NCBI GenBank assembly: GCA_034440575.1
Contig: JAOTOL010001436.1
Location: 961,614-1,025,613 of the forward strand
Direction: 5' to 3'
Source of the DNA: Imbricaverruca yamaguchii
Taxonomy: Eukaryota > Arthropoda > Thecostraca > Neoverrucidae
Length of the DNA stretch: 64,000 nt
Part shown: positions 11,506-21,663 of the stretch, piece after piece
How positions within the stretch are numbered: the first letter of the stretch is position 1
Layout: the number at the start of each line of letters is the position of its first letter
Made by a program: the position numbers and the translations under genes
The notes under the pieces: model-generated
Databases searched by the model: none
What the model was told of the DNA's origin: nothing
What the model saw: the letters and a program-made list of their open reading frames with translations, nothing else

Positions 11506-11794
11506 TAAAACTTTGGCTTTTAACGGTAAATGCCCCTGAGTGTCTTCTCAATATCCAGTCCGATCCATCACTTTCCAGGTCTGGGCAACGGCCAATATAT
11601 GTAGACCAACAGCAATACGAGCAGCGACACGAAAAAGCGCCCGCACGGCGGTCCTTGAACCCGGGCCGTCGGTCGCCCTTGACCCAGCGACACGAGGTCA
11701 CACGTCCTGACCACCCGGCCACCGGGCCGCCGAGCGCCCCGCGCACAGAGCCTGGCCACACTATACGAGCCGAAGTGTACTTGCGGGCTTCGCC

Positions 11795-11945
11795 GGCCAT
11801 GTTGGCACGGTTGCACCCTCCAAGCGCAGCACCGACACTAAGAGGTTGTCGGGAGCGCACAGCAGCTAGCGGCCATGTTGGCACGGTTGCACCCTCCAAG
11901 CGCAGCACCGACACTAAGAGGTTGTCGGGAGCGCACAGCAGCTAG
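11795..11945 (-). repeat. Two tandem 5'-leader monomers of the LINE (76-bp period)
   Basis: Positions 11795-11869 and 11871-11945 are almost identical. Both start GGCCATGTTGGCACGGTTGC and end AGCAGCTAG on the plus strand. They lie just upstream of the endonuclease reading frame (minus strand), in the position where some LINEs have repeated promoter monomers. Promoter function is inferred from position only. Confidence 0.7.
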
Positions 11946-12094
11946 AGAAGCTGGAACAGCTTCTTATTAAAGCTGATTTGAAGAATATGGGAAACACCTT
12001 TAAGAGACAGCAAAAATGCATAATTCCGCACGTCAGGTCAAAAAATGCAGGAGCGTTTGCCAGCCAACCACGTAGCACCCGCGCATGCGCAAAA

Positions 12095-12995
12095 AATGCG
12101 GTCACGGTGCAGGATGTGATGTCGGTTGCACCGTTCTATGGTCACGAGCACGATAACGGTTGTGGCATCGGGTGCGCCGCTCTTCGGTCACGGTCGCGGC
12201 TGCATTGTTTGGTGCACCGCTCGATAACGGCTGTGCACCGCTCGATAACATGTAGTTAAGCTCACGATAACGGCTGTGGTGCCGAGTGTGCCATTCTGTG
12301 GCAAAGGTCACCATAACGGCTGTGATGCCGATTGTTCCATTCTGTGGGAAAGGTCACCACAACGGCTGTGATGTCCAGTGTATCATTCTGTGGGAAAGGT
12401 CACCATAACGGCTGTGATGTCGAGTGCACCATTCTGTGGGCAAGATCACATAACAGCTGTGATTCCGAGTGCACCATTTTGTGGGCAAGATCACCATAAC
12501 GGCTGTGATGTCGAGTGTATCATTCTGTGGGAAAGGTCGCCATAACGGATGTGATTTCGAGTGCACCATTCTGTGGGCAAGCTCACCATAACGGCTGATG
12601 TCGAGTGCACCATTCTGTGGTCAAGATCACCATAACGGCTGTGATGGCTGGTGTGCCATTTTGTGGTCAAGAGGGCTGTGCTATCGAGTGCACCATTCTG
12701 TGGTCAAGGTCACCATAACGGCTGTGATGTCAAGTGTACCATTACGTGGTCAAGATCACCATAACGTCTGCGATGTCGAGTGCACAAGGTCAAGGTCACC
12801 ATAACGGCCGTGATGTCGAGTGCACCATTCTGTGGTCAAGGTCACCATAACGTCTGCGATGTCGAGTGCACAAGGTAAAGGTCACCATAACGGCCGTGAT
12901 GTCGAGTGCACCATTCTGTAGTCAAGGTCACCATAACGTCTGGTATCGAGTGCACAATTCTACGGTCACGGTGACGGCTGTGATTTCAAGTATGT
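12095..12995. repeat. Satellite, about 45-bp units
   Basis: About twenty diverged copies of a unit containing GGTCACCATAACGGCTGTGA and TGTCGAGTGCACCATTCTGT, with frequent small indels. It is continuous with the more homogeneous 51-bp block to its right and with the fragment at 8085-8243. Confidence 0.92.
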
Positions 12996-13815
12996 CGTTC
13001 TGTGGTCATGGCCATAGTCATGACACGGCTGTGGTGTCTGATGTGCCGTTCTGTGGTCATGGCCATAGTCACGACACGGCTGTGGTGTCTGATGTGCCGT
13101 TCTGTGGTCATGGCCATAGTCACGACACGGCTGTGGTGTCTGATGTGCCGTTCTGTAGTCATGGCCATAGTCACGACACGGCTGTGGTGTCTGATGTGCC
13201 GTTCTGTGTTCATGGCCATAGTCACGACACGGCTGTGGTGTCTGATGTGCCGTTCTGTGGTCATGGCCATAGTCACGACACGGCTGTGGTGTCTGATGTG
13301 CCGTTCTGTGGTCATGGCCATAGTCACGACACGGCTGTGGTGTCTGATGTGCCGTTTTGTGATCATGGCCATAGTCACGACACGGCTGTGGTGTCTGATG
13401 TGCCGTTCTGTAGTCATGGCCATAGTCACGACACGGCTGTGGTGTCTGATGTGCCGTTCTGTGGTCATGGCCATAGTCACGACACGGCTGTGGTGTCTGA
13501 TGTGCTTCTGTGTCAGGATAGTCACGAACTGTGAGTCATGGCCATAGTCACGACACGGCTGTGGTGTCTGATGTGCCGTTCTGTAGTCATGGCCATAGTC
13601 ACGACACGGCTGTGGTTTTGTGTTTGTGGTGGAGTCTGATGTGCCGTTCTGTGGTCATGGCCATAGTCACGACACGGCTGTGGTGTCTGATGTGCCGTTC
13701 TGCGTTCATGGCCATAGTCACGACACGGCTGTGGTGTCTGATGTGCCGTTTTGTGATCATGGCCATAGTCACGACACGGCTGTGGTGTCTGATGCGCCGT
13801 TTTGTGATCGTTATG
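12996..13815. repeat. Satellite, homogenised 51-bp units
   Basis: About fifteen copies of a 51-bp unit (TGGCCATAGTCACGACACGG then CTGTGGTGTCTGATGTGCCG then TTCTGTGGTCA). Most copies differ by 0-2 bases. Copies are broken at about 13505-13535 and 13615-13640. The 51-bp period keeps several frames open on both strands, which yields repetitive peptides that are not genes. Confidence 0.95.
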
Positions 13816-14060
13816 GCGACGGCTGTGGCATCTGGTGTACCAGCGGTCACGGACAGCTACTGTGTCGGGTGTGCCATTATGTAGTCGTTGCCATGGTAAC
13901 GGCTGGCCGCTGCAGTGGTGGGCGTGCCATTCCGTGGTTGTGGTCACTGCTGAGGTGTCTGATGCACTGTTATGTGGCCAGTCATGGTCACGACTGTGTA
14001 GCTGGGCCACCTGTCAGTAGTCACGGTCGGGGCACTGGTGTCTCGTGCACCGTTGTGGTC
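13816..14060. repeat. Degenerate right edge of the satellite
   Basis: Diverged fragments of the same unit (ATGGCGACGGCTGTGGCATC, GGTGTGCCATTATGTAGTCG) fade out by about 14060. Loss of homogeneity towards an array edge is the usual pattern. Confidence 0.65.
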
Positions 14061-14590
14061 TCTGGACTAGTCGGGTGCTCCACTGAGTGGGCTCTGGACT
14101 AACCGGGTGCCCCGCTGTCTAAACTGTTGTCTAGCCTGGGACTTCCAACTTACTGAATGCCGATGGACAAACTGCTTTTGAGTGGTTAAAGTACATGCCA
14201 ACTGACCGATGCACATCTGGTGGTTTTACACTGAATCGACACTTTTTAAGCCTCGAAAAAAAACATTTTCCTCGAATATTCAAGCAGCTGAAGTAACTAG
14301 TGTTCCGTGGGTTGATGCGGTTTGCTGCCATTCCACGTGTTTGGTGACTTAGTTAGGTGTCGTTCGGCGAGGAGGTTGCAGCGAGTCTGTAAGAACGGCA
14401 GGCGTTTATCGGGTGAGCGGTGATGGCCTGCATTCCGTGCTATTTTGCTGCGTGGTCAGAATGGCTAGCCTACATTTCGCGACTTTTCTTAATGAGTACG
14501 AATGGTCAAGTTGTCATTCCACTAGAAATTGTGCACGTTGATCGGAATGTTGTGACATTGGAGTGCTTGATCACAATGATATGGGGTATT
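14061..14590. other. Intergenic, nothing recognised
   Basis: No domain-bearing frame was recognised between the satellite edge and the start of the transposon inverted repeat. Confidence 0.4.
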
Positions 14591-14594
14591 CCAC

Positions 14595-15240
14595 GTCAAA
14601 TCGCACAAGAATTGGCTATTTTGAACCCGACCCCCTCCGATTTTGGTGAAAATTGATACACCTGTCGTGCCAAGTGAACGAATCTCACACGCCAACTTTC
14701 AGCCCTGGGTGACCTCTGGTGTCAGATTTAGACGTCATCCTAGGTCGCCTATTTTTACCGACTTGACAACAATCAAATGCATATATCTTAGATGTTAATT
14801 AACTTAGCGGAACGACATTGATGTTAAAGTGCGCAGAAACCCTTGGCCATTCAGAAATATGGCAAACGTTGCACGTGACCTCTCCGTGACCCTTGACCTA
14901 ACGAGGTCAAAGAATAAAAATGCATTTTTATATATGTTTGCCTGCTCCTAATTCGACTAAACGTGGCTGAATTAATGGTCGTGACATTATCTAAGAACGT
15001 GCAAAAAAGAAGCGGAGACTCTAAAACTTTTTGAGATATCGGCCTTTGAGTAGGTATTGTCATAGGACCAAATCGAAGCATGCCCCGAGGCTATTTACCA
15101 TATCCTCGATGTGCCGTTTCCTTGGTCCTGGTTTCCTTGGTCCGATTATCGTCAAATTTGGTGGGCAAATCATTGGTGGCAAGCTGAACTATTTTCCAGA
15201 TTTTCAAGTTGACCTGACCTCACATGACCTGGCAGTGACC
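14595..15240 (+). repeat. Left terminal inverted repeat
   Basis: It pairs with 18775-19402 in opposite orientation. It contains many TGACCT/AGGTCA hexamers, for instance in GTTGACCTGACCTCACATGA at about 15208. The inner sequence up to about 15555 continues this hexamer richness without matching the right arm as clearly. Confidence 0.88.
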
Positions 15241-15752
15241 TCTCCATTACAAGCCAACAGGGAAACAAAAATATTTTCCTGAACGAAAAACGCTGAATTT
15301 AGCTCGTACAGGCTATATTACCTAGTTTTAGGTTAGGCTACTCCAAACGAGCCAAGTTTGATTTTTAACACGTGTCCTCTGCAAGATCACGTGAGGTCAC
15401 TATGAGGTCATGTCACACTTTTGTCAATAACTTAATATAGAATCAAGATAGAGAAATAATTTTAATGCCACCGAGATCCTCTGGTTAATCATGATGTATA
15501 ATATGATCTAGCTTGGTCATCACTTGACCTCGGTTTAGGGTGACCTGGAGGTCAACTGGGGCCAGGATCAAATGTTCAGCTAGCTAAGTCATGTGATACA
15601 TCAATCAACGTGGCTTGACGAGGAAAATACGATTGTAACAAAATTATATTTCTATCTTTATTTTGGCAAGTTATTCGCAAAAAAAAAATGTTTCCTCGGT
15701 TTTTATAGCCTGAATATATTGTTTCAGCTCGCGTGCGTTTCGTACTAACATT

Positions 15753-18477
15753 TTATCGGGAGGGCCAGTAAATTTTTATGAGATGCAAATAGCCGCGACC
15801 ATAAAACAAGTTGAACAGCAGTACAGTATATTCACGAAGAACTACCAACCTTTTTCGCCACACGTACCTCACGGCCCGTCTCGCTGCGGAAAACCATCTC
15901 ACAACCACCATACCATTACGTGGAGACGGAGTAACACGATGGACATTCCTTGTTCCCGGTATTGTGCGAGCAGCTGCGAATCTGTCATTCAACGCTTTGG
16001 TTTCTTTGACCCACTCGGTTTTGGGAAAATAATCCACGCACGTGCCGGTGGCATGGTTTTTTACAAACTGATAAAACTGGTCCGGGGTCTCAATCAGAGT
16101 TCCTTGCAGACTTGCCTTTTTAGCTAACCTTTTCAACGTCCCACCAATGTCATCACACGGTCCCTTTCCGTGAGCGGTTGCGAAGAAATGCCACTCGGCG
16201 TCTATTCCAAAGTCGACGGAATGCTCTGCCAAATTTAGGAAATTCTTACAATTTTTGTATTGCGAGGCAGCCCCATCTGAAAAAAAATAGAATATCTTCT
16301 TGGGGCGCTGGCGTAATTCTGCTTCCAGGCGCTCAATGAGTTTTCATTGAAACAGGTGGACAGCCACAGTATCATGCGTCAGGCAGTCGGAAATGGCAGA
16401 GTAAGAAAAATGTTTGAGGTCCCTTGCGTTGTTTCGCAAATAAGCCACAAACGGATGGATTGTCACCTGCAGTTTGTTCCAGTGATGGGACTGTACCTCA
16501 TCCTGTGTAACCATAGCGTAGTTTTCGGAAAAATATCCAATAACAATTACCTCTGCAGGAGCTAGTGCTTCCTTTAGGCCTTTCATGTAATTGCCTTGGG
16601 CACGGGCGACAAAATCATGCTTTACAAGTATTTCCAGCTGCTCGCAAAATGATCGCACAAAATCTTCAGAAGTTTGCGTAACCATCTCTAAGGTGGACCT
16701 ATCAGTATTAGTCCACTTTCGGTACTCAATGTTATCGATTTCTCGGTTATCATACTCAGCCAAAATTTGTTCGCCGAATCTTGCAGCCATCATTAACTTC
16801 ACGTTTTCATGTCCACTTTCGGTACTCAATGTTATCGATTTCTCGGTTATCATACTCAGCCAAAATTTGTTCGCCGAATCTTGCAGCCATCATTAACTTC
16901 ACGTTTTCATGTCCACTTTCGGTACTCAATGTTATCGATTTCTCGGTTATCATACTCAGCCAAAATTTGTTCGCCGAATTCAGACACTTTCGGGCATTCT
17001 TCACATTTACGCTCCTTACAAAGCAACGATGGCGGGTTACACTGAACCTGAGCCAAACAATGATAGGATGCCAGCTGAACCCCATTCAGTGATGTCGCTT
17101 ACCTTGCCACCAGCCATCATTAACTTCACGTTTTCATGTCCACTTTCGGTACTCAATGTTATCGATTTATCGGTTATCATACTCAGCCAAAATTTGTTCG
17201 CCGAATTCAGACACTTATGGGCATTCTTCACATTTACGCTCCTTACAAAGCAACGATGGCGGGTTACACTGAACCTGAGCCAAACAATGATAGGATGCCA
17301 GCTGAACCCCATTCACAGTGATGTCGCTTACCTTGCCACCAGCCATCATTAACTTCACGTTTTCATGATGCACGCATACGCACACACAATGGGTACCGCT
17401 CGCACCTGCCAGTACACATTCCCCCGGACGTAGCTCCGCAAATTTGGAAAAACCTATTTTTTGTTGCGGGTACAGATCCTTAAAACACCGAAAGGCCTCT
17501 TTTAGGTTGCAGAGGATAAGGCGTTTCTGTACTCGCTCCCTTTTGCCTGTAATTTTGCTCCGGACAGAAACGAAGTCTTTAGTTCCAGGCATCGCACGAC
17601 TCATGTCTTCGCTTCTGTAGAAGTCCCTCACTAGTTCTGCAGTCTCACTTTTAAGCACTTTTCCAGGCCTCTGATTCGGAACCGAGATGCACCCTGACGC
17701 TTCTTGCAAGCGTTTGGCGCACCTTGCTTGATGGTGCAACGCACCAAACTCCTCCATCAGCTTGCGAATTGTCCATGAACTTGGCGCTACCGTCAATATT
17801 TGTATTTTTTCACTTGGTTTATCAGTGGTTCTGAATTTCTGTCGCAGCTGCTCCATCATTTCTTCAAAACTTTTTGCTTTCTGTTTTTCGTCTTCGTCGG
17901 TGCAAGGGACGGACTCTGTATCGATACTTGAAACTCGTTTCTGGAAAGCCGCTGTGACTTTGGACATCTTCGTCCGTCTGTACTTCTTTGAAGTTCGTAG
18001 CCGTTTCCGCTTGATTGGGGTCTCACCAAGTGCCTGTGCGGACTGGTCTATGGCATCTACTGTTTGGTCTACATCTGTAGAATCGGTATTTGAAGGTGCT
18101 GCCTCTGCTTGGAGAGATCCGTTACTGTCATCGGCCGTCTGAAGCACTGATGTTCCCGGTTCCGCTGGTGGCTGCTGCTGCTCCCGCTGTTCGACTGGAT
18201 CTGACGGTCTTCCCTTCGAAAGCGCCAGTCGGCAGGAAGTGCATAAGTATTTGCTCCGATCTAAGTCGAGATCCGGGTTTTGTTCGATCCATTTTGTAAT
18301 CACCGGTCTACAGCCATGTTTTATAGTTTTACCCCTGTGTCGAAGTAAGGGATCACAGCACTTCGTCCACCTTTCACTTCGTCGCTCGTATCCAGACCCC
18401 TTGCCCATTTCGACCTCCGACTTCCAGGAAATCACAAACACTGAGCATGGCCGACTTTGCCACAGACCACCACCCAC
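15753..18477 (-). pseudogene. Transposase-like gene of the long-TIR transposon, disrupted
   Basis: The N-terminal open frame (18477-17215) has a Cys/His-rich start (KCCDPLLRHRGK..YLCTSCRLALSKG) that suggests a zinc-binding module. A basic stretch (KRKRLRTSKKYRRTK) and a conserved core with FSKFAELRPGECVLAGASGT follow. The better initiator is the Met at about 18408. The C-terminal frame (16853-15753) holds YFSENYAMVTQDEVQSHHWN, FYFFSDGAASQYKN and EWHFFATAHGKGPCDDIGG. This order of acidic and His motifs recalls a DDE-type integrase fold and matches a family of uncharacterised invertebrate proteins I remember only by pattern. Defects are an internal tandem duplication at 16716-17370 that shifts the frame, an in-frame TGA at 16344-16346, and Tyr where I expect Asp before FSENY. 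Confidence 0.65.
16716..17370 (-). repeat. Nested tandem duplication inside the transposase gene
   Basis: The landmark CATCATTAACTTCACGTTTT occurs at 16788, 16888, 17115 and 17344, giving steps of 100, 227 and 229 bp. The 100-bp unit is the first part of the 227-bp unit, so two nested duplication events are needed. Neither 100 nor 227 is a multiple of 3, so the reading frame is destroyed. Confidence 0.92.
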
Positions 18478-18774
18478 ACCTCCATTGTGTCGTTATCTTT
18501 CTAAAGGCTTATCTACTGTTGTCAATACACGCACCTCCACGTCCCCTCTCACGAGCGGCGCGTGTAATTTCTCCCTCGCCGCCCGTTCCTTATCACGCCG
18601 CAAACGCATGACGCCCCCCCCCCGCAACCGACGTTAGGGTGCAGCATTTTCATTTCTTGGTCACCGGTCCAGTGTCGGCCTCACCTGCAAAAGTGCCACA
18701 AATAGTTAGTTGAAAATTACTGGCGTGAATATTCACGTAAGCTGCAATATTGCATGTATTTGGGCAATACAAAC

Positions 18775-19402
18775 TTCCCAAGGTCATGTTAGTTCATGTG
18801 AGGTCATGTCAACCTGAAAATCTGGAAAATGGTTCAGTTTGCCACCAATGACTTGCGCACCAAATTTGACGATAATCGGACGAAGGTAACCAGAGTTATC
18901 ATCGATGATATGGTAAATAGCCTCGGGGCATGCATCCATTTGGTCCTATGACAATACTCAAAGGCCGATATCTCAAAGTTTTCAAGTCTCCGCCTTTCCT
19001 TTTTGCAGGTTCTTAGATAATATCACGACCATTAATATAGCACAGTTTCGTCGAATTAGGGGCAGGCAAACATATAGAAAAATATATTTGTATACTTTGA
19101 CCTGGTTAGGTCAAAGGTCGCGGAGAGGTCACGTGCAACTTTTGCCATATTTCTGAATGGCCCAGGGCTTCTGCGCACTTTGACACCAATTTCATTCCGC
19201 TAAGTTAAATAACACCCGAGATATTTGCAATTTATTGATGTCAAGTCGGTAAAAATTCTTGACCTAGGATGACCTCTAGATCTGACCCAAGAGGTCACTC
19301 TGGGCTAAAAGTTGGCGTGTGGGGTTATTTCACTTGGTACTACAGGTGTACCAATTTTCATCAAAATCGGAGGGGGTCGGGGAATTTCTTGTGCGATTTG
19401 AC
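18775..19402 (-). repeat. Right terminal inverted repeat
   Basis: Reverse-complement partner of 14595-15240. It carries eight TGACCT/AGGTCA hexamers (for example TTTGACCTGGTTAGGTCAAA at about 19097). The GTCAAATCGCACAAGAA end lies at 19386-19402 in reverse. Confidence 0.88.
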
Positions 19403-19830
19403 ATTCTGGAGGTTAATATTGGGATCGGAAGCCTGAATGCTGGTGGTTGACAAGCCGTCCGCAACAGTTGACGTATGACTGGCCGGCTCGGTGGGTCACG
19501 GTCGTCTCTGATGGTCGTCGAAGTCGTCCTAGCGACTGACTCCTGGCGCCTGACGAGTCTTCTCGATGGCTGACGACCGACAAGCTGTCTGAGCTGTCTG
19601 GCGGCTGATAAACAGCTGACACAGTCTTCGACGACTGACGACTGACGACAGACTAGCTGTGTGCGGCGACGGTGCCGGCTGGATGCATCTATCAGGCCGG
19701 CTGGGCCAGATATGGCATGGATTGTGTCGTGCGGATGGATGGCCACTGTCAGCGGCCAACCGGGCTATTGATTCTGTCGCGACACGGCGGGTTGGCCGGA
19801 TGCGTCTGTCCCAGCCTCCGGATAGGGGAC
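19403..19830. other. Low-complexity GACTGACGACTG-rich sequence
   Basis: Degenerate CTGACGACTGACGAC and GCTGTCTGAGCTGTCTGG motifs at about 19450-19660. No gene is supported. Similar GACTGGTGACTGAC-rich sequence occurs at 63.5-63.66 kb. Confidence 0.45.
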
Positions 19831-19837
19831 GGATCAG

Positions 19838-20205
19838 TTGTCGAGACAGACGGCGAGCGGGTCTCGTGTCCGAGACAGACGGCGAGCGGGTCTCGTGTCC
19901 GAGACAGACGGCGAGCGGGTCTCGTGTCCGAGACAGACGGCGAGCGGGTCTCGTGTCCGAGACAGACTGTGAGCGGGTCTCGTGTCCGAGACAGACGATG
20001 AGCGGGTCCCGTGTCCGAGACAGACGATGAGCGGGTCCCGTGTCCGAGACAGACGATGAGCGGATCTCGTGTCCGGGGCAGATGGCGAGCGGGTCTCGTG
20101 TCCGGACAGACGATGAGCGGGTCTGTGACCGACTATGAGCGGCTCTCGTGTCCGGGACAGAGGATGAACGGGCCTCGTGGCCGGGACAGACTATGAGCGG
20201 CGAGT
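19838..20205. repeat. 29-bp tandem repeat
   Basis: About twelve copies of a 29-bp unit containing GTGTCCGAGACAGACGGCGA and GCGGGTCTC. The left copies are nearly identical and the right copies have indels. The unit length shifts the frame by one base or two each copy, so the apparent peptides cycle through three repeat forms. Confidence 0.92.
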
Positions 20206-21620
20206 CGGATGCCTGAAACAGGCGGGAAGCCAGCTTGTCTATTCTGTCAGTTTGAAAATACCTATGTCTGCTTTGATCGGCATAGTGGATGCTATGCCGA
20301 TAAGCAGTTCTCTGATGTTTGGCCAGCTGGTCTGATGTCGCTATTCTTCCTTTCCATTATTCTGCATTATCGTGCCGCCAGCGGGGCGACATTGCTACTG
20401 TTGCCACTGCTTGGTCGCCACTTCACAGCTCTGTCCAGGAACCTGACATTTCACTCGGCGCTGTAGAGTTCCGGCGACTTTTCAACACGAGAAATCCATT
20501 TCAATTTAGCTGCCGATCGAGAGTCGTGATTGAGTGATTGAACTCTGGAGACCATCAGCACGAATGCTGGTGGCATCACACGCTCCCGAGTCCCAACTGA
20601 GTCAGCCTTAGGTGTCCCAGGAAGTGGGGGGGTGGGGGGGTTCTGTTCGGTTCCGTTCCGTCCTGCTTTGGTCTGTTTTGTTTTGTTCCGTCCCGCCGCC
20701 TTGGATCTTCGCTGATATACCATGCCAGAGACCTCGGGCTTACCATACCATATCATACCACGCTCAGCCATTTCCTGTCACGCACTTCGATCTGGTCGGC
20801 CTGGCATCTTCCGATCTGTCCCGACTAACTGTATCCCGATCAATCCCGCTCTGTCGTCTCGATCTGTCCCGACAAACTGCCCACTCCCCGATCCCCACCC
20901 CCGTATCCCGATCTATCCCGACCGACTTTCCCCTCTGGCTGCCCTGCCCACCGCCTCCTGGTCTGCCCCGAAAAAGGCTTCCACGTCTGACCCGCCCTGC
21001 CGACTCCTGGTCTGTCGCGACGAACCTCCTCCCTATCTGCCCCGGTTCGCTGTCTCCTGGTCTGCAGTGTCATGTCTCCTCGGACTTCCCTGGACGCAAA
21101 ATAGGCAACCAGAATACGCTCGTCGGCAAACTGATCAAATGCTTGGTTCCGCTCTCCTACATCATATCGTACTTAATCAGCTTTTCAAATTGAGCGGATT
21201 CTGACAATTTCCGTGGCTACTTGTGACGCAGTGTTTTCCGTGAGAAAACAACTGCGTTTTCAATTACATGTGGAGCGCTTGTGCCAACATCGAACGAGCG
21301 TGCAGTCAATTTGGCTCACTTCTGTTTAGAATTAACTGGAAATTTGGTCGACTCTCGCTAGACCTTGCCAACCAAAACGGGTCGACGAGTGCAGCCTACC
21401 GTGTTGGCGCCTGCCGGCCGACCGCTCCAAATGACCGGCGCACCACGGTGGCCTGTCGCGCTGTACACTATAGTCACTGCCTGTGTGTTGCGAGACTGAC
21501 CTGGGCGCCTGTCGGCAGTTCTTCCGCGACGCGAGAAGCATCGATCCGGCGCAGTACCACCGTGCCACGGAGCTGATGCAGCAGCAGTTCCCGCGCCTGC
21601 AGCGCTGATGCCAGCCGGGC
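20206..21620. other. Upstream region of the PPP1R37-like gene
   Basis: The stretch at 20610-21080 is rich in TCCCGATCTGTCCCGAC-like pyrimidine motifs. Overlapping frames occur but no domain is visible. It may contain the promoter and leader of the gene at 21664. I cannot place a transcription start. Confidence 0.4.
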
Positions 21621-21621
21621 T

Positions 21622-21661
21622 AGCCTGACGCCTGACGCCTGACGCCTGACGCCTGACGCAA
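21622..21661 (+). repeat. Short GACGCCT tandem run before the start codon
   Basis: Five consecutive CTGACGC units stand immediately upstream of the predicted ATG at 21664. The leader also has at least two earlier out-of-frame ATGs (ATGCAGCAGC, ATGCCAGCC), so upstream initiation could affect translation. Confidence 0.75.
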
Positions 21662-21663
21662 CG

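Larger units (their letters stand above)
8244..11975 (-). mobile_element. CR1/L2-like non-LTR retrotransposon (LINE), degraded
   Basis: This is a minus-strand element. Its 5' region with duplicated leader units lies at 11.80-11.95 kb, the endonuclease at 11.5-10.8 kb, the reverse transcriptase at 9.9-8.4 kb, and an A-rich tail (AAATAAACAAATAAAAAAAC) ends at about 8244. Satellite of the same type lies on both sides, so the element inserted into the array. Clade assignment rests on the endonuclease and RT motifs and on the NPGP motif near the N-terminus, and is approximate. A 5' boundary between 11945 and 12095 is possible. Confidence 0.85.
14595..19402 (-). mobile_element. DNA transposon with long terminal inverted repeats
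   Basis: About 640 bp at 14595-15240 matches, as reverse complement, 18775-19402. Examples are GTCAAATCGCACAAGAA at the outer end, CGACCCCCTCCGATTTT, CATTCAGAAATATGGCAAA, ACCGACTTGACA and CCGATTATCGTCAAATTTGG. The arms have diverged by point changes and small indels. Between them, on the minus strand, is a transposase-like gene. Exact termini and the target-site duplication are not clear to me. The superfamily is not identified. Confidence 0.85.

Noticed and set aside
12866..13884. Long open frames with HGHSHD repeats on the plus strand and a His/Arg-rich frame on the minus strand
   Set aside because: They are by-products of a 51-bp satellite whose period is a multiple of three. Several frames on both strands are open over the same DNA.
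19838..20205. CRISPR-like array of 29-bp repeats
   Set aside because: Repeats are contiguous with no spacers, in a eukaryotic sequence with introns and LINEs. It is a minisatellite.
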